Below are positions 7,624-14,021 of a stretch of DNA of 19,957 nt, piece by piece. The notes below the pieces were generated by a model, which made no database searches, was not told the DNA's origin, and saw only the letters and a program-made list of their open reading frames with translations. Source of the stretch: Trueperaceae bacterium (GTDB lineage Bacteria > Deinococcota > Deinococci > Deinococcales > Trueperaceae). The stretch lies in NCBI GenBank assembly GCA_003567075.1, contig PXAU01000344.1, positions 1-19,957 of the forward strand. The letters run 5' to 3'. A program made the position numbers and the translations under genes. Each line of letters starts with the position of its first letter. The stretch's first letter is position 1.

Positions 7624-8175
7624 TCACCACCGCGGTAGCGCTCCCGGGGGCGGCGTCCACGGCTGGTCCACCAGGATGCCCTCGCCGCCGAGGGCGACGA
7701 GCGGCTCGCCATCGACGAGCAACCGCACCGCCTCGACGGCGCCAGGTCGGGCAGCCGTGTAGTGGACCTGGTACAGGCGCCCCAGCATCGACGCCGTTCC
7801 GCCACCTGCGGTGAAGTCGGCGCTCAGGTCGACGGTCAGCACGCCGTCTTCGAGCTGAACGTCATGCACACGCGTGGCGGGCGGCACCTCGCTGCCGAGG
7901 CCCCGCCGGACCTCCTCTCCACTCGGTCCGTCCGCGATCGCCTCGAGCGCCGCCCACACCGTCGCCTCGCTCGGCTGCACGGCGACCTCGCGGCGAGCCT
8001 CCTGCGCCCGCAGGCGCCGGTGCACGGGCTCGAGGGTGAAGCTGGTGGCATCGCTGCGTACGAGGTAGAGCGTCACGTCCGGCAGTCGCTGGAGCGTCCG
8101 GACGCTCAACGTGGCGACGAGCGCCAGCAGGAGCAGCAACGCCAACGCCGCCACCCGCAGCACCACGGTCCTCAT
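7624..8175 (-). CDS. GerMN-domain membrane-anchored protein
   Basis: The protein has 183 residues, with an N-terminal hydrophobic anchor (about 6-24, LALLLLLALVATL) and an extracytoplasmic domain resembling the GerMN/Spo-Gmad family. Visible features are LYLVRSDATSFTLEPVHRRL near the start, then EAIADGPSGEEVRRGLGSEVPP, DVQLEDGVLTVDLSADF and a late LLVDGEP. GerMN domains are thought to bind peptidoglycan or other envelope partners; no enzyme activity is known. The ATG at 8175 overlaps the TPR gene stop as ATGA, so translation is probably coupled. The same frame is open further upstream, but that part lies over the TPR gene and is not coding. Family assignment is good; the exact role is unknown. 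Confidence 0.8.
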   Translation of the reverse strand: MRTVVLRVAALALLLLLALVATLSVRTLQRLPDVTLYLVRSDATSFTLEPVHRRLRAQEARREVAVQPSEATVWAALEAIADGPSGEEVRRGLGSEVPPATRVHDVQLEDGVLTVDLSADFTAGGGTASMLGRLYQVHYTAARPGAVEAVRLLVDGEPLVALGGEGILVDQPWTPPPGALPRW

Positions 8176-9782
8176 GCGAGTGCGACCGCGCGCCCGTGCG
8201 CCGCGCCCTCGGTGTCGTCGTCCACTGGCTCCACCGGCTCGGGCGCAGGCTCGGGCTCGGGCCCGGGCTCGGGCTCGGGCTCGGGTTCCGGCGCAGGCGT
8301 CGGGAGCGGCGTGTCGTCGTCGCCACGAGCCAGCGCAGCCGCCTCGGCAGCGAAGAAGGCCAGGTCGTCGTCGCTCGGGTTCAGCAGCGAGGCTCGCCCG
8401 TACGCGACCGCTGCGTCCTCGTAACGTCGCTCGCCGAAGGCCCCCCTCCCAACCCACGACCAGGCTGTCGCCGAGGTGGGATCGATCGCCACGACCTCGC
8501 GGAACAGCGCCTCGGCGGTCACGAAGTCGGCGCGCTCGTAGGCGGCGACCGCCTGCGCGAACCCCTCGCCGGCTTCGGGACGCACACCCTGCTGCTGGCG
8601 CGCCAAGGTCTTGAAGTAGCGCGCCCGAGCGTCGCCGGGATCCAGCTCCAGCACCCGCTCCCAGCCCTCGACCGCGGCCTCGTAACGCCCCAGCTCCTGG
8701 CGCACCCGCGCCACCCACACCCACGCGGTGGTGTAGCCGGCGTTGGCCGCCACCGCTGCCTCGAGCGCGTCCAGCGCTGCCTCCAGATCACCCGACTCGT
8801 AGGCCGCCATGCCGTCGAAGAAGGCGCGGCCTGCCTGCACCCCGTACCGGATCTGGTCTTCGGCAAGGCGCAGGAAGTAGGTCGCGCCGGGGTCGTCCGG
8901 GCGTTCGTCCAGCACGAGCGACCAGTACCCGACCGCCACCTCGGGGCGACCGAGTTCCAGCGCGCTGCGACCGGCCCACCAGGCGGCATCGACGTACGCC
9001 GGGTTGGCCTCCAACGCCGCCGCGAAACCATCGAACGCGTCCTCCAGACGGCCCACCTCGTACGCGGCGATCCCGTCGCGGAAGGCCGCCGCTGCGGCTG
9101 GGCCGACCCGCACCTCGCGTTGCGCTTCGCGCAGGCCGTAGATCGCCGCCTCGTCGTCGGGCAGCAGCTCCAGCAGGCGCTCCCAGTACGCCAGCGCCGC
9201 CTCGGGATCGCCCTGCTCGAGCGTCAGCCGCCCGAGCCAGCGCACCGGTTCGGGCGCGTCGGGTTCCAACTCCAACCAACGTGCGTACACGCGCTCTGCG
9301 CCCGCCGCGTCACCGGCCTGGTACCGCGCGAAGGCCATGTCGGCCGCCGCCTGCCGGTACAGCTCGAGCGACGTGATCTCGGGCACCAGGCGCTCGTCCT
9401 CCGCGCCGAGCGGATGACCGAAGCGGAGCAACTCGTCGAAAGCCGCGAGCGCCCGCGACGACCAGCCGGAGAGCGCGTACGCACGCGCCATGAACCGCCG
9501 GGTGACGGCGTGATCGAGCAGCTCCACGGCCTCGCGACCGGCCTCGAGCACCAGCCGCCAGTCGGCGTGGTCGGGGTGCGGCGCGGCCGGCGAGGCCATG
9601 CCCCGTTCGGCCGCCTCGACGCCCCGCGCGAGCACGGCCTCGACCTCGGCCGGCAGCGGCGCCTCGTCGGGCAGCGGCTGGGCCAGCCCGAAGGAGACCA
9701 TCAGCAGGAGGCCCACGACCACCACGAGGAGCGACGACCTCACGGCGCGCACCCCGCTGGCCCTCACGGGCGGTCCCATCAT
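8172..9782 (-). CDS. Secreted TPR-repeat protein with Pro-Glu-rich tail
   Basis: The protein has 536 residues: an N-terminal signal or anchor segment (about 15-35, ending GLAQ) and TPR helices over about 90-485. Three copies of an 87-residue unit, without indels, are visible. They are marked by IAAYE (238-242), MAAYE (325-329) and VAAYE (412-416), and each carries two TPR motifs. Residues 496-520 are a Pro-Glu tract, then a short Asp/Ala end. TPRs bind proteins, and the Pro-Glu tract could span a distance in the periplasm or cell wall. It is the first gene of a three-gene unit with the GerMN protein and the S41 peptidase. Two adjacent ATG codons (9782, 9779) are possible starts; there is no good ribosome-binding site. 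Confidence 0.85.
   Translation of the reverse strand: MMGPPVRASGVRAVRSSLLVVVVGLLLMVSFGLAQPLPDEAPLPAEVEAVLARGVEAAERGMASPAAPHPDHADWRLVLEAGREAVELLDHAVTRRFMARAYALSGWSSRALAAFDELLRFGHPLGAEDERLVPEITSLELYRQAAADMAFARYQAGDAAGAERVYARWLELEPDAPEPVRWLGRLTLEQGDPEAALAYWERLLELLPDDEAAIYGLREAQREVRVGPAAAAAFRDGIAAYEVGRLEDAFDGFAAALEANPAYVDAAWWAGRSALELGRPEVAVGYWSLVLDERPDDPGATYFLRLAEDQIRYGVQAGRAFFDGMAAYESGDLEAALDALEAAVAANAGYTTAWVWVARVRQELGRYEAAVEGWERVLELDPGDARARYFKTLARQQQGVRPEAGEGFAQAVAAYERADFVTAEALFREVVAIDPTSATAWSWVGRGAFGERRYEDAAVAYGRASLLNPSDDDLAFFAAEAAALARGDDDTPLPTPAPEPEPEPEPGPEPEPAPEPVEPVDDDTEGAAHGRAVALA
8236..8296 (-). repeat. Six-nt period repeat encoding the Pro-Glu tract of the TPR protein
   Basis: On the plus strand, variants of GGCTCG repeat about ten times with a few GGCGCA and GGCCCG units. 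In the gene frame they encode alternating Pro-Glu with some Gly and Ala. The tract length is likely to vary between strains by slippage. Confidence 0.75.
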
Positions 9783-9788
9783 GCCTGC

Positions 9789-9794
9789 ACGCTA
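9789..9794 (-). promoter_or_regulatory. Candidate -10 box (TAGCGT) of the TPR-GerMN-S41 unit
   Basis: TAGCGT on the minus strand ends 6 nt before the ATG at 9782 and 9 nt before the ATG at 9779. That spacing would put the transcription start at or next to the start codon, giving a leaderless message. The start lacks a Shine-Dalgarno sequence. No good -35 was seen. Confidence 0.35.
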
Positions 9795-9874
9795 CCAGGG
9801 CCCGTCATGTGGTGGCGCCGGCCGCGACACGCTCGCTCGAGCACCGCCTCGAGGCGCGCATCGTCGCCCCGCGG

Positions 9875-9904
9875 TTGCGATGCAGCGCGCACCAGCGGTA
9901 GCCT
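9875..9904 (+). promoter_or_regulatory. Candidate promoter of ffh
   Basis: TTGCGA (9875-9880) and TAGCCT (9899-9904) are 18 nt apart in the 177-bp region between the divergent TPR gene and ffh. Start of transcription would be near 9911, about 50 nt ahead of the ffh ATG. Confidence 0.4.
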
Positions 9905-9959
9905 GAGCGCTCGAGCCCGGCGCGGTCTCGATCGTTCGCGCGGGCTCGGCGGTGCATCC

Positions 9960-11288
9960 ATGTTCCAGGGTCTCGGTGATCGACTCCAATCCGTGTTCGA
10001 CGGCCTGCGGGGCCGCGGGCGGCTCTCCGAAGCCGACGTCAAGGCGGCGTTGCGCGAGGTGCGCGTGGCGCTGCTCGAGGCCGACGTCAACCTCCAGGTC
10101 GCCAAAGCCTTCACGGCCCGCGTCCAGGAGCGGGCCGTCGGCTCCGACACGCTGCTCTCGCTCAACCCCGACCAGCGCGTCATCGCCATCGTGCACGAGG
10201 AGCTCCGGCACACGCTCGGCGGCAACGCCGTGCAACCGACGCTGCGCAACGACGGCAACGTCTGGCTGCTGATGGGACTCCAGGGCGCCGGCAAGACGAC
10301 CACGGCCGGCAAGCTCGCCTACAAGTACAAGGCGCAGGGCCGCCGCCCGCTGCTGGTTGCGGCCGATACCCAGCGCCCCGCCGCCCGCGAGCAGCTCAAG
10401 GTGCTGGGCCGGCAGATCGGCGTACCGGTACTGGAAGTGGCTGACGGGGAGCCGGTCGAGGTCACCAAGCAGCGCCTCGACGGCGCCTTGAAGGAGGATT
10501 TCCGCGACCTCGTGATCGTCGACACCGCCGGTCGCTTGCAGGTGGACGAAGCGCTCATGGACCAGCTGGCGGCGCTGGCGAGCGCCGTGCGACCGACCGA
10601 GCGCATGCTGGTGGTGGACGCCATGACCGGCCAGCAGTCGCTGCCGGTGGCGCGCACCTTCGACGAGCGCGTGGGCGTGACCGGCCTCATCATGGCGAAG
10701 CTCGACGGGGACGCGCGCGGCGGCGCGGCCTTGTCGGCCAAGCACGTGACCGGCAAGCCGATCTACTTCGCCGGCATGAGCGAGAAGATCGACGGCCTCG
10801 AGGCTTTCCACCCGGACCGGCTCGCCGGCCGGATCCTCGGCATGGGCGACGTGCTCACCCTGATCGAGAAGGCCAAGGCGCTCGAGGGCGATGACGTCGA
10901 GACCGCCAAGGGTCCCCGCAAGCTGACCGACTTCTCGCTCCAGGACATGCTGACGCAGATGCAACGCATCAAGCAGATGGGCAGCGTGACCGACGTCCTC
11001 AAGATGATCCCGGGCGCGAGCAAGATGCTGCCGGCAGGCGCCGACATCGACGAACGCGAGCTGGCTCGCGTCGAGGCGATCATCTCCAGCATGACCGAAC
11101 GCGAGCGCCGCGAGCCGCGCCTGCTCAACGCCAGCCGCCGCAAGCGCATCGCGCGCGGCAGCGGCACCACCGTGCAAGACGTCAACCGGCTCATGCGCAC
11201 CTACGAGGACATGAAGCAGATGATGAAGCGCATGGGCAAACGCCAGCCCGGCCGCGGTGGCGGCTTGGGCGCCTTTGGCCGTCGCTGA
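9960..11288 (+). CDS. ffh: Signal recognition particle protein Ffh (SRP54)
   Basis: This GTPase binds 4.5S RNA and the signal sequences of nascent membrane proteins, then docks with FtsY. The protein has 442 residues, the usual length. The N-domain helices are followed by the G-domain with P-loop GLQGAGKT (106-113), DTQRP (136-140), DTAGR (188-192) and AKLDG (246-250). The C-terminal M-domain is Met-rich (SLQDMLTQMQRIKQMG, MKQMMKRMG). The ATG at 9960 begins the conserved MFQGLGDRLQ; the frame is open upstream for 1.7 kb, but only as a shadow of the opposite-strand TPR gene. It leads the ffh-rpsP-khpA-rimM-trmD cluster, an order seen in many bacteria. The extreme C-terminus GLGAFGRR sits in a DNA repeat that continues past the stop. 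Confidence 0.98.
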   Translation: MFQGLGDRLQSVFDGLRGRGRLSEADVKAALREVRVALLEADVNLQVAKAFTARVQERAVGSDTLLSLNPDQRVIAIVHEELRHTLGGNAVQPTLRNDGNVWLLMGLQGAGKTTTAGKLAYKYKAQGRRPLLVAADTQRPAAREQLKVLGRQIGVPVLEVADGEPVEVTKQRLDGALKEDFRDLVIVDTAGRLQVDEALMDQLAALASAVRPTERMLVVDAMTGQQSLPVARTFDERVGVTGLIMAKLDGDARGGAALSAKHVTGKPIYFAGMSEKIDGLEAFHPDRLAGRILGMGDVLTLIEKAKALEGDDVETAKGPRKLTDFSLQDMLTQMQRIKQMGSVTDVLKMIPGASKMLPAGADIDERELARVEAIISSMTERERREPRLLNASRRKRIARGSGTTVQDVNRLMRTYEDMKQMMKRMGKRQPGRGGGLGAFGRR

Positions 11289-11344
11289 CGGCCTGGGCGC
11301 CTTTGGTCGGCCGGCGCTGACGGCCGCTGCTGACGGCCGCCGTC
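11263..11344 (+). repeat. Short imperfect tandem repeats across the ffh stop codon
   Basis: TGGGCGCCTTTGG occurs in the ffh 3' end and again just after the stop. GCTGACGGCC occurs three times, beginning at 11284, 11316 and 11329. Translated through the stop, the second unit would repeat the GLGAFGR end of Ffh. Together they suggest duplication by slippage. The last unit also forms a small GACGG/CCGTC hairpin (11332-11344). The rest of the ffh-rpsP gap (to 11504) holds the rpsP promoter and leader. Confidence 0.65.
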
Positions 11345-11397
11345 CGCCGCTCGGCTCCGGTCGCGCGGCACGACCTCCGGCGCCGGATGCGCGGTGG

Positions 11398-11428
11398 TTG
11401 GACATTGACGCCGCCTTGCGTGTACGAT
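11398..11428 (+). promoter_or_regulatory. Candidate promoter of rpsP
   Basis: TTGGAC (11398-11403) and TACGAT (11423-11428) lie 19 nt apart, upstream of a 70-nt leader with a good ribosome-binding site. A better -35, TTGACG at 11405, is only 12 nt from the hexamer, so the exact -35 is unclear. The 216-bp gap after ffh makes a separate promoter likely. Confidence 0.4.
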
Positions 11429-11504
11429 GGTCAGTCGACTGCGCCGGACGGGCTCGTCCCAACGCGCCCGCGTCACCAGCGCCCTTCGGAGGAACGAAGA
11501 CCTT

Positions 11505-11807
11505 ATGGTGAAGATCCGTCTCATGCGCCTGGGCGCCAAGAAGAACCCCCACTACCGCGTCGTGGTGGTGGACGCCCGCACGAAACGAGCCGGCGACTAC
11601 ATCGAGTCGCTGGGTGCGTACGATCCGCGCGACACCACGCCCGAACCGCTCAAGATCGACGTGGAACGCGCGAACTACTGGCTCGGTAAGGGCGCGCAGC
11701 CCACCGACACCGCCCTGCGTCTGCTGCAGAAGGTCGGCGCCGACGTCCCCGAGGTCCAGGCCAAGCGCCGCGCGGCCTTCACCCACCGTCCAGCGCCGAG
11801 CGCCTGA
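11505..11807 (+). CDS. rpsP: 30S ribosomal protein S16
   Basis: S16 is needed for assembly of the 5' domain of the small ribosomal subunit. The protein has 100 residues, slightly longer than the common 80-90 because of a C-terminal tail. The hallmark start MVKIRLMRLGAKKNPHYRVV and the IESLGAYDP motif are clear. The ATG at 11505 is preceded by GGAGGAA (11488-11494), a strong ribosome-binding site. It is followed 28 nt later by khpA in the same direction. Confidence 0.98.
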   Translation: MVKIRLMRLGAKKNPHYRVVVVDARTKRAGDYIESLGAYDPRDTTPEPLKIDVERANYWLGKGAQPTDTALRLLQKVGADVPEVQAKRRAAFTHRPAPSA

Positions 11808-11835
11808 GCTCGGTCGACCACCAACGAGGCTCAGC

Positions 11836-12066
11836 ATGCCTGTCGAGCTCGTCACCTACGTGGTGCAGAACCTGGTCGCCGAGCCCGGCGCGCTCGAGGT
11901 GACGGCTGAGCAGGACGATCGCGGCGTGCGCATCGAGATCCGCTGCGCGCCGGACGACGCCGGCCGCGTCATCGGTCGCGGTGGCCGCGTCATCAACAGC
12001 CTCCGGACCCTGGCCCGTGCCGCGGCCGACGGCCGCCAGCGGGTCGAGGTCAATCTGATCGAGTGA
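11836..12066 (+). CDS. khpA: KH-domain RNA-binding protein KhpA (YlqC family)
   Basis: A small RNA-binding protein of 76 residues, the usual size. A single type II KH domain carries the GxxG loop IGRGG (46-50) in GRVIGRGGRVI. KhpA-type proteins bind many RNAs, often with KhpB, and affect cell growth and division in Gram-positive bacteria. The position between rpsP and rimM is the classic one for this family. The stop codon overlaps the rimM start as GTGA, so translation is probably coupled. The start ATG at 11836 has GAGG about 5 nt upstream. Confidence 0.94.
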   Translation: MPVELVTYVVQNLVAEPGALEVTAEQDDRGVRIEIRCAPDDAGRVIGRGGRVINSLRTLARAAADGRQRVEVNLIE

Positions 12067-12578
12067 CCGATCCCGCGCCGGCAGCGCCGCGCCTGGGTCG
12101 CCTCGGTCGCACCTACCAACTCGACGGTGCCCTGCGTTGTTACCCCGACGGCGAGCCCGAGGCCGAGATCGTGCGTCAGGCCGAAGCCCTCGTCGTCGAG
12201 GGGCACGGCCTGCTTCGGCTGCGTTTCGTGCGCTCGCACGGGGCCGCCTTCGTGGTCGCCTTCCAAGGCATCCGCACGCCGGAGCGGGCGCAGGCTTTGG
12301 TGAACGCGCTGGTCTACGCCGACCAGGACGACGCTGCTGCCCTCGCGTGTCGCCACGCCGCTGAGCCGCTGCGCGCCGGGCTGCCGGTGCTGCTCGACGC
12401 GGCGCCGTTCGGCGTGGTCGAGGCCATCGTGCCGGGTCCGCAACCGCTGCTGCGGGTGCGCACCGCGGCCGGCAGCTACCTGCTGCCCAGCCAGGCGCCC
12501 TACGTGGTGGTGCATGCCGACCGTTTGGAGCTGATCGACCCGCCGCCGGGACTGCTTGACGATCCAGAGCCGGGTTGA
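12063..12578 (+). CDS. rimM: 16S rRNA processing / 30S maturation factor RimM
   Basis: RimM binds S19 and helps mature the 16S rRNA head. The protein has 171 residues, typical length. It has the N-terminal RimM barrel with LGRLGRTYQLDGALRCYPDG (about 11-30) and a C-terminal PRC-barrel (about 100-165, ending in the DRLELIDPP region). The start is GTG at 12063, overlapping the khpA stop by 4 nt, which explains the missing leader. trmD follows after 6 nt. Sequence identity to well-known RimM proteins looks modest; the context makes the call secure. Confidence 0.93.
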   Translation: MTDPAPAAPRLGRLGRTYQLDGALRCYPDGEPEAEIVRQAEALVVEGHGLLRLRFVRSHGAAFVVAFQGIRTPERAQALVNALVYADQDDAAALACRHAAEPLRAGLPVLLDAAPFGVVEAIVPGPQPLLRVRTAAGSYLLPSQAPYVVVHADRLELIDPPPGLLDDPEPG

Positions 12579-12584
12579 GTCGAC

Positions 12585-13367
12585 ATGGGCGTGCGAATCA
12601 CCTTCGAGACGCTGTTCCCTGGCCTGATCGAACCCTGGACGCAGGAGGCGTTGGTCGGCCGAGCGGTGGCGGCGAACCTGGTCGAGCTGCGGGTGAACGA
12701 CCTGCGGCGCTTCGCCGGCAACCGTAGCCGTCGGGTCGACGACGCGCCCTACGGCGGCGGTCCCGGCATGGTGATCCGGGTCGACGTGGCGGCGCAGGCC
12801 ATCGACGCTGCCCGCCTCGCGCAGCCGCCGGCCGACGAGGTGGTGCTGCTGTCGCCGGCCGGCGAGCCGCTCACCCAGGACCTGGTGGAGCGCTTCGCCG
12901 GCTACCGCCACCTGGCACTGCTGTGCGGTCGCTACGAGGGCTTCGACGCTCGGGTGGAACAGTTGGTCGACCGCGAGGTATCGGTCGGGGACGTCGTCCT
13001 CATGGGCGGCGAGTTGGCGGCGCTGTGCCTGGCGGAGGCCACGCTGCGGCTCGTGCCCGGCGTGCTCGGCGACGCTGACAGCCACCGCTGCGACTCGTTC
13101 AGCAGCGGCCTGCTCGACTACCCCGAGTACACTCGTCCGCCGCTCTACCGAGGCTTGCGCGTGCCGGCGGTGCTGCGTTCGGGCGACCACGGTCGCGTGG
13201 ACGCCTGGCGCCGCGAGCACGCGCTGCTACGCACCCAGCGGCGTCGACCCGATCTGCTGCCGCGCGCACCGCTGAGCGAGGCCGACCGGCGCCGCTTCGC
13301 GCCGCCGGTCGGCGCATCGGAGGCGCAGGACGACGATCAGGAGGCGCAGGACGACGATCAGGATTAG
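12585..13367 (+). CDS. trmD: tRNA (guanine-37-N1)-methyltransferase
   Basis: TrmD methylates G37 next to the anticodon in tRNAs, including those for Leu, Pro and Arg, to prevent frameshifts. The protein has 260 residues. The trefoil-knot SAM site is visible as CGRYEG (114-119) and GDVVLMGGELA (135-145). YGGGPGM (56-62) and the catalytic-loop DSFSSGLLDYPEYTRP (Asp170 onward) are intact. The C-terminus carries EAQDDDQ twice, encoded by a perfect 21-bp tandem duplication, an acidic tail not typical of the family. The TAG stop overlaps the stop of the convergent ompH gene. The common rplS neighbour is absent here. Confidence 0.97.
   Translation: MGVRITFETLFPGLIEPWTQEALVGRAVAANLVELRVNDLRRFAGNRSRRVDDAPYGGGPGMVIRVDVAAQAIDAARLAQPPADEVVLLSPAGEPLTQDLVERFAGYRHLALLCGRYEGFDARVEQLVDREVSVGDVVLMGGELAALCLAEATLRLVPGVLGDADSHRCDSFSSGLLDYPEYTRPPLYRGLRVPAVLRSGDHGRVDAWRREHALLRTQRRRPDLLPRAPLSEADRRRFAPPVGASEAQDDDQEAQDDDQD
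13320..13361 (+). repeat. Perfect 21-bp tandem duplication at the trmD 3' end
   Basis: Units 13320-13340 and 13341-13361 are identical and encode EAQDDDQ twice in frame. They end 3 nt before the shared stop region with ompH. Confidence 0.95.
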
Positions 13368-13855
13368 CGCAGCCGCGCCAGCACCAGATCGGTGATGTCG
13401 AGCCCGTCCGCGGCGTAGACCACCAGGCCGCCCTCGGCGGCTGCGGCGATGTCCATCACCACGCTGTACTCGCGCTCGATCGCCACCTCGCGGATGGCCT
13501 CGTTCACGGCCTCGATGGCGGGCTCGGCGGCAGCAGCGATGTCGGCCTGGTAGCGGCTCTGCACCGCTTCGAGGGTGGTGAGCAGCACGTTGAAGCGTTC
13601 TTGCTCGTCGGGCGAGAGCTGCTCACCCGCGCGGGCGCGCGCCTGGAGCGCATCGAGCTGGTCGCGAAGATCACCGATCTCGTCGGTGGCCTGCGCCCGC
13701 AACGCGTTGGCGGCCTGGCCGCCCGGATGGGCGGCGATCAGCGCCTGCGCGTCGACGAAGACCAGACGGGTGGCCTGGTCCTGGGCGCCGATGGTGGTCG
13801 TGGCCACCAGCGTGAGCGCGGCGGCGGCGAGCAGGGCGAGGGTGAGTCTCTTCAT
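13364..13855 (-). CDS. OmpH/Skp-family periplasmic chaperone
   Basis: The protein has 163 residues with a clear signal peptide (1 to about 24, MKRLTLALLAAAALTLVATTTIGAQ). It is followed by the short beta strand LVFVDAQALIAAHP and a long helical, coiled-coil-prone region (about 52-125, rich in Ala, Gln, Glu and Arg), then a return strand. This is the Skp layout: trimeric periplasmic holdase chaperones for outer-membrane proteins. Its presence supports a diderm cell. No Shine-Dalgarno precedes the ATG; instead a TAGACT hexamer ends 9 nt upstream, suggesting a leaderless message. The stop TAA overlaps the trmD stop TAG tail to tail. Confidence 0.88.
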   Translation of the reverse strand: MKRLTLALLAAAALTLVATTTIGAQDQATRLVFVDAQALIAAHPGGQAANALRAQATDEIGDLRDQLDALQARARAGEQLSPDEQERFNVLLTTLEAVQSRYQADIAAAAEPAIEAVNEAIREVAIEREYSVVMDIAAAAEGGLVVYAADGLDITDLVLARLR

Positions 13856-13864
13856 AGCGTCGGC

Positions 13865-13870
13865 AGTCTA
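13865..13870 (-). promoter_or_regulatory. Candidate -10 box (TAGACT) of the ompH/skp gene
   Basis: TAGACT on the minus strand is followed by 9 nt and the ATG, with no ribosome-binding site between. The distance fits a transcript that starts at the start codon. The -35 region is poor (CTTCGT at 17 nt). Confidence 0.5.
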
Positions 13871-13966
13871 GCACCGCCATCATGAGAACGAAGGAAGCCC
13901 TCCCCCACGTGAAACCTGCACACCTCCCACCTTCTCGCGTCGACGCCCCGGCCACGGCGCCGTCAC

Positions 13967-14008
13967 CTGAGGGCCTCGCGCCGACGGCTGACGGCCTCGC
14001 GCCGACGG
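13967..14008 (+). repeat. Near-perfect 21-bp tandem repeat upstream of the prepilin peptidase gene
   Basis: Two units (13967-13987, 13988-14008) differ at one base. Each has CTGA followed by the shared GGCCTCGCGCCGACGG. The junction recreates GCTGACGGCC, the same 10-mer seen three times behind ffh. The rest of the 166-bp gap holds the ompH promoter region and nothing else I can assign firmly. Confidence 0.8.
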
Positions 14009-14021
14009 GCCTCTCCCGCCG

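Noticed and set aside
8196..9959. Long upstream extension of the ffh frame
   Set aside because: It lies antisense to the TPR gene, has no family similarity, and conserved Ffh sequence begins only at 9960.
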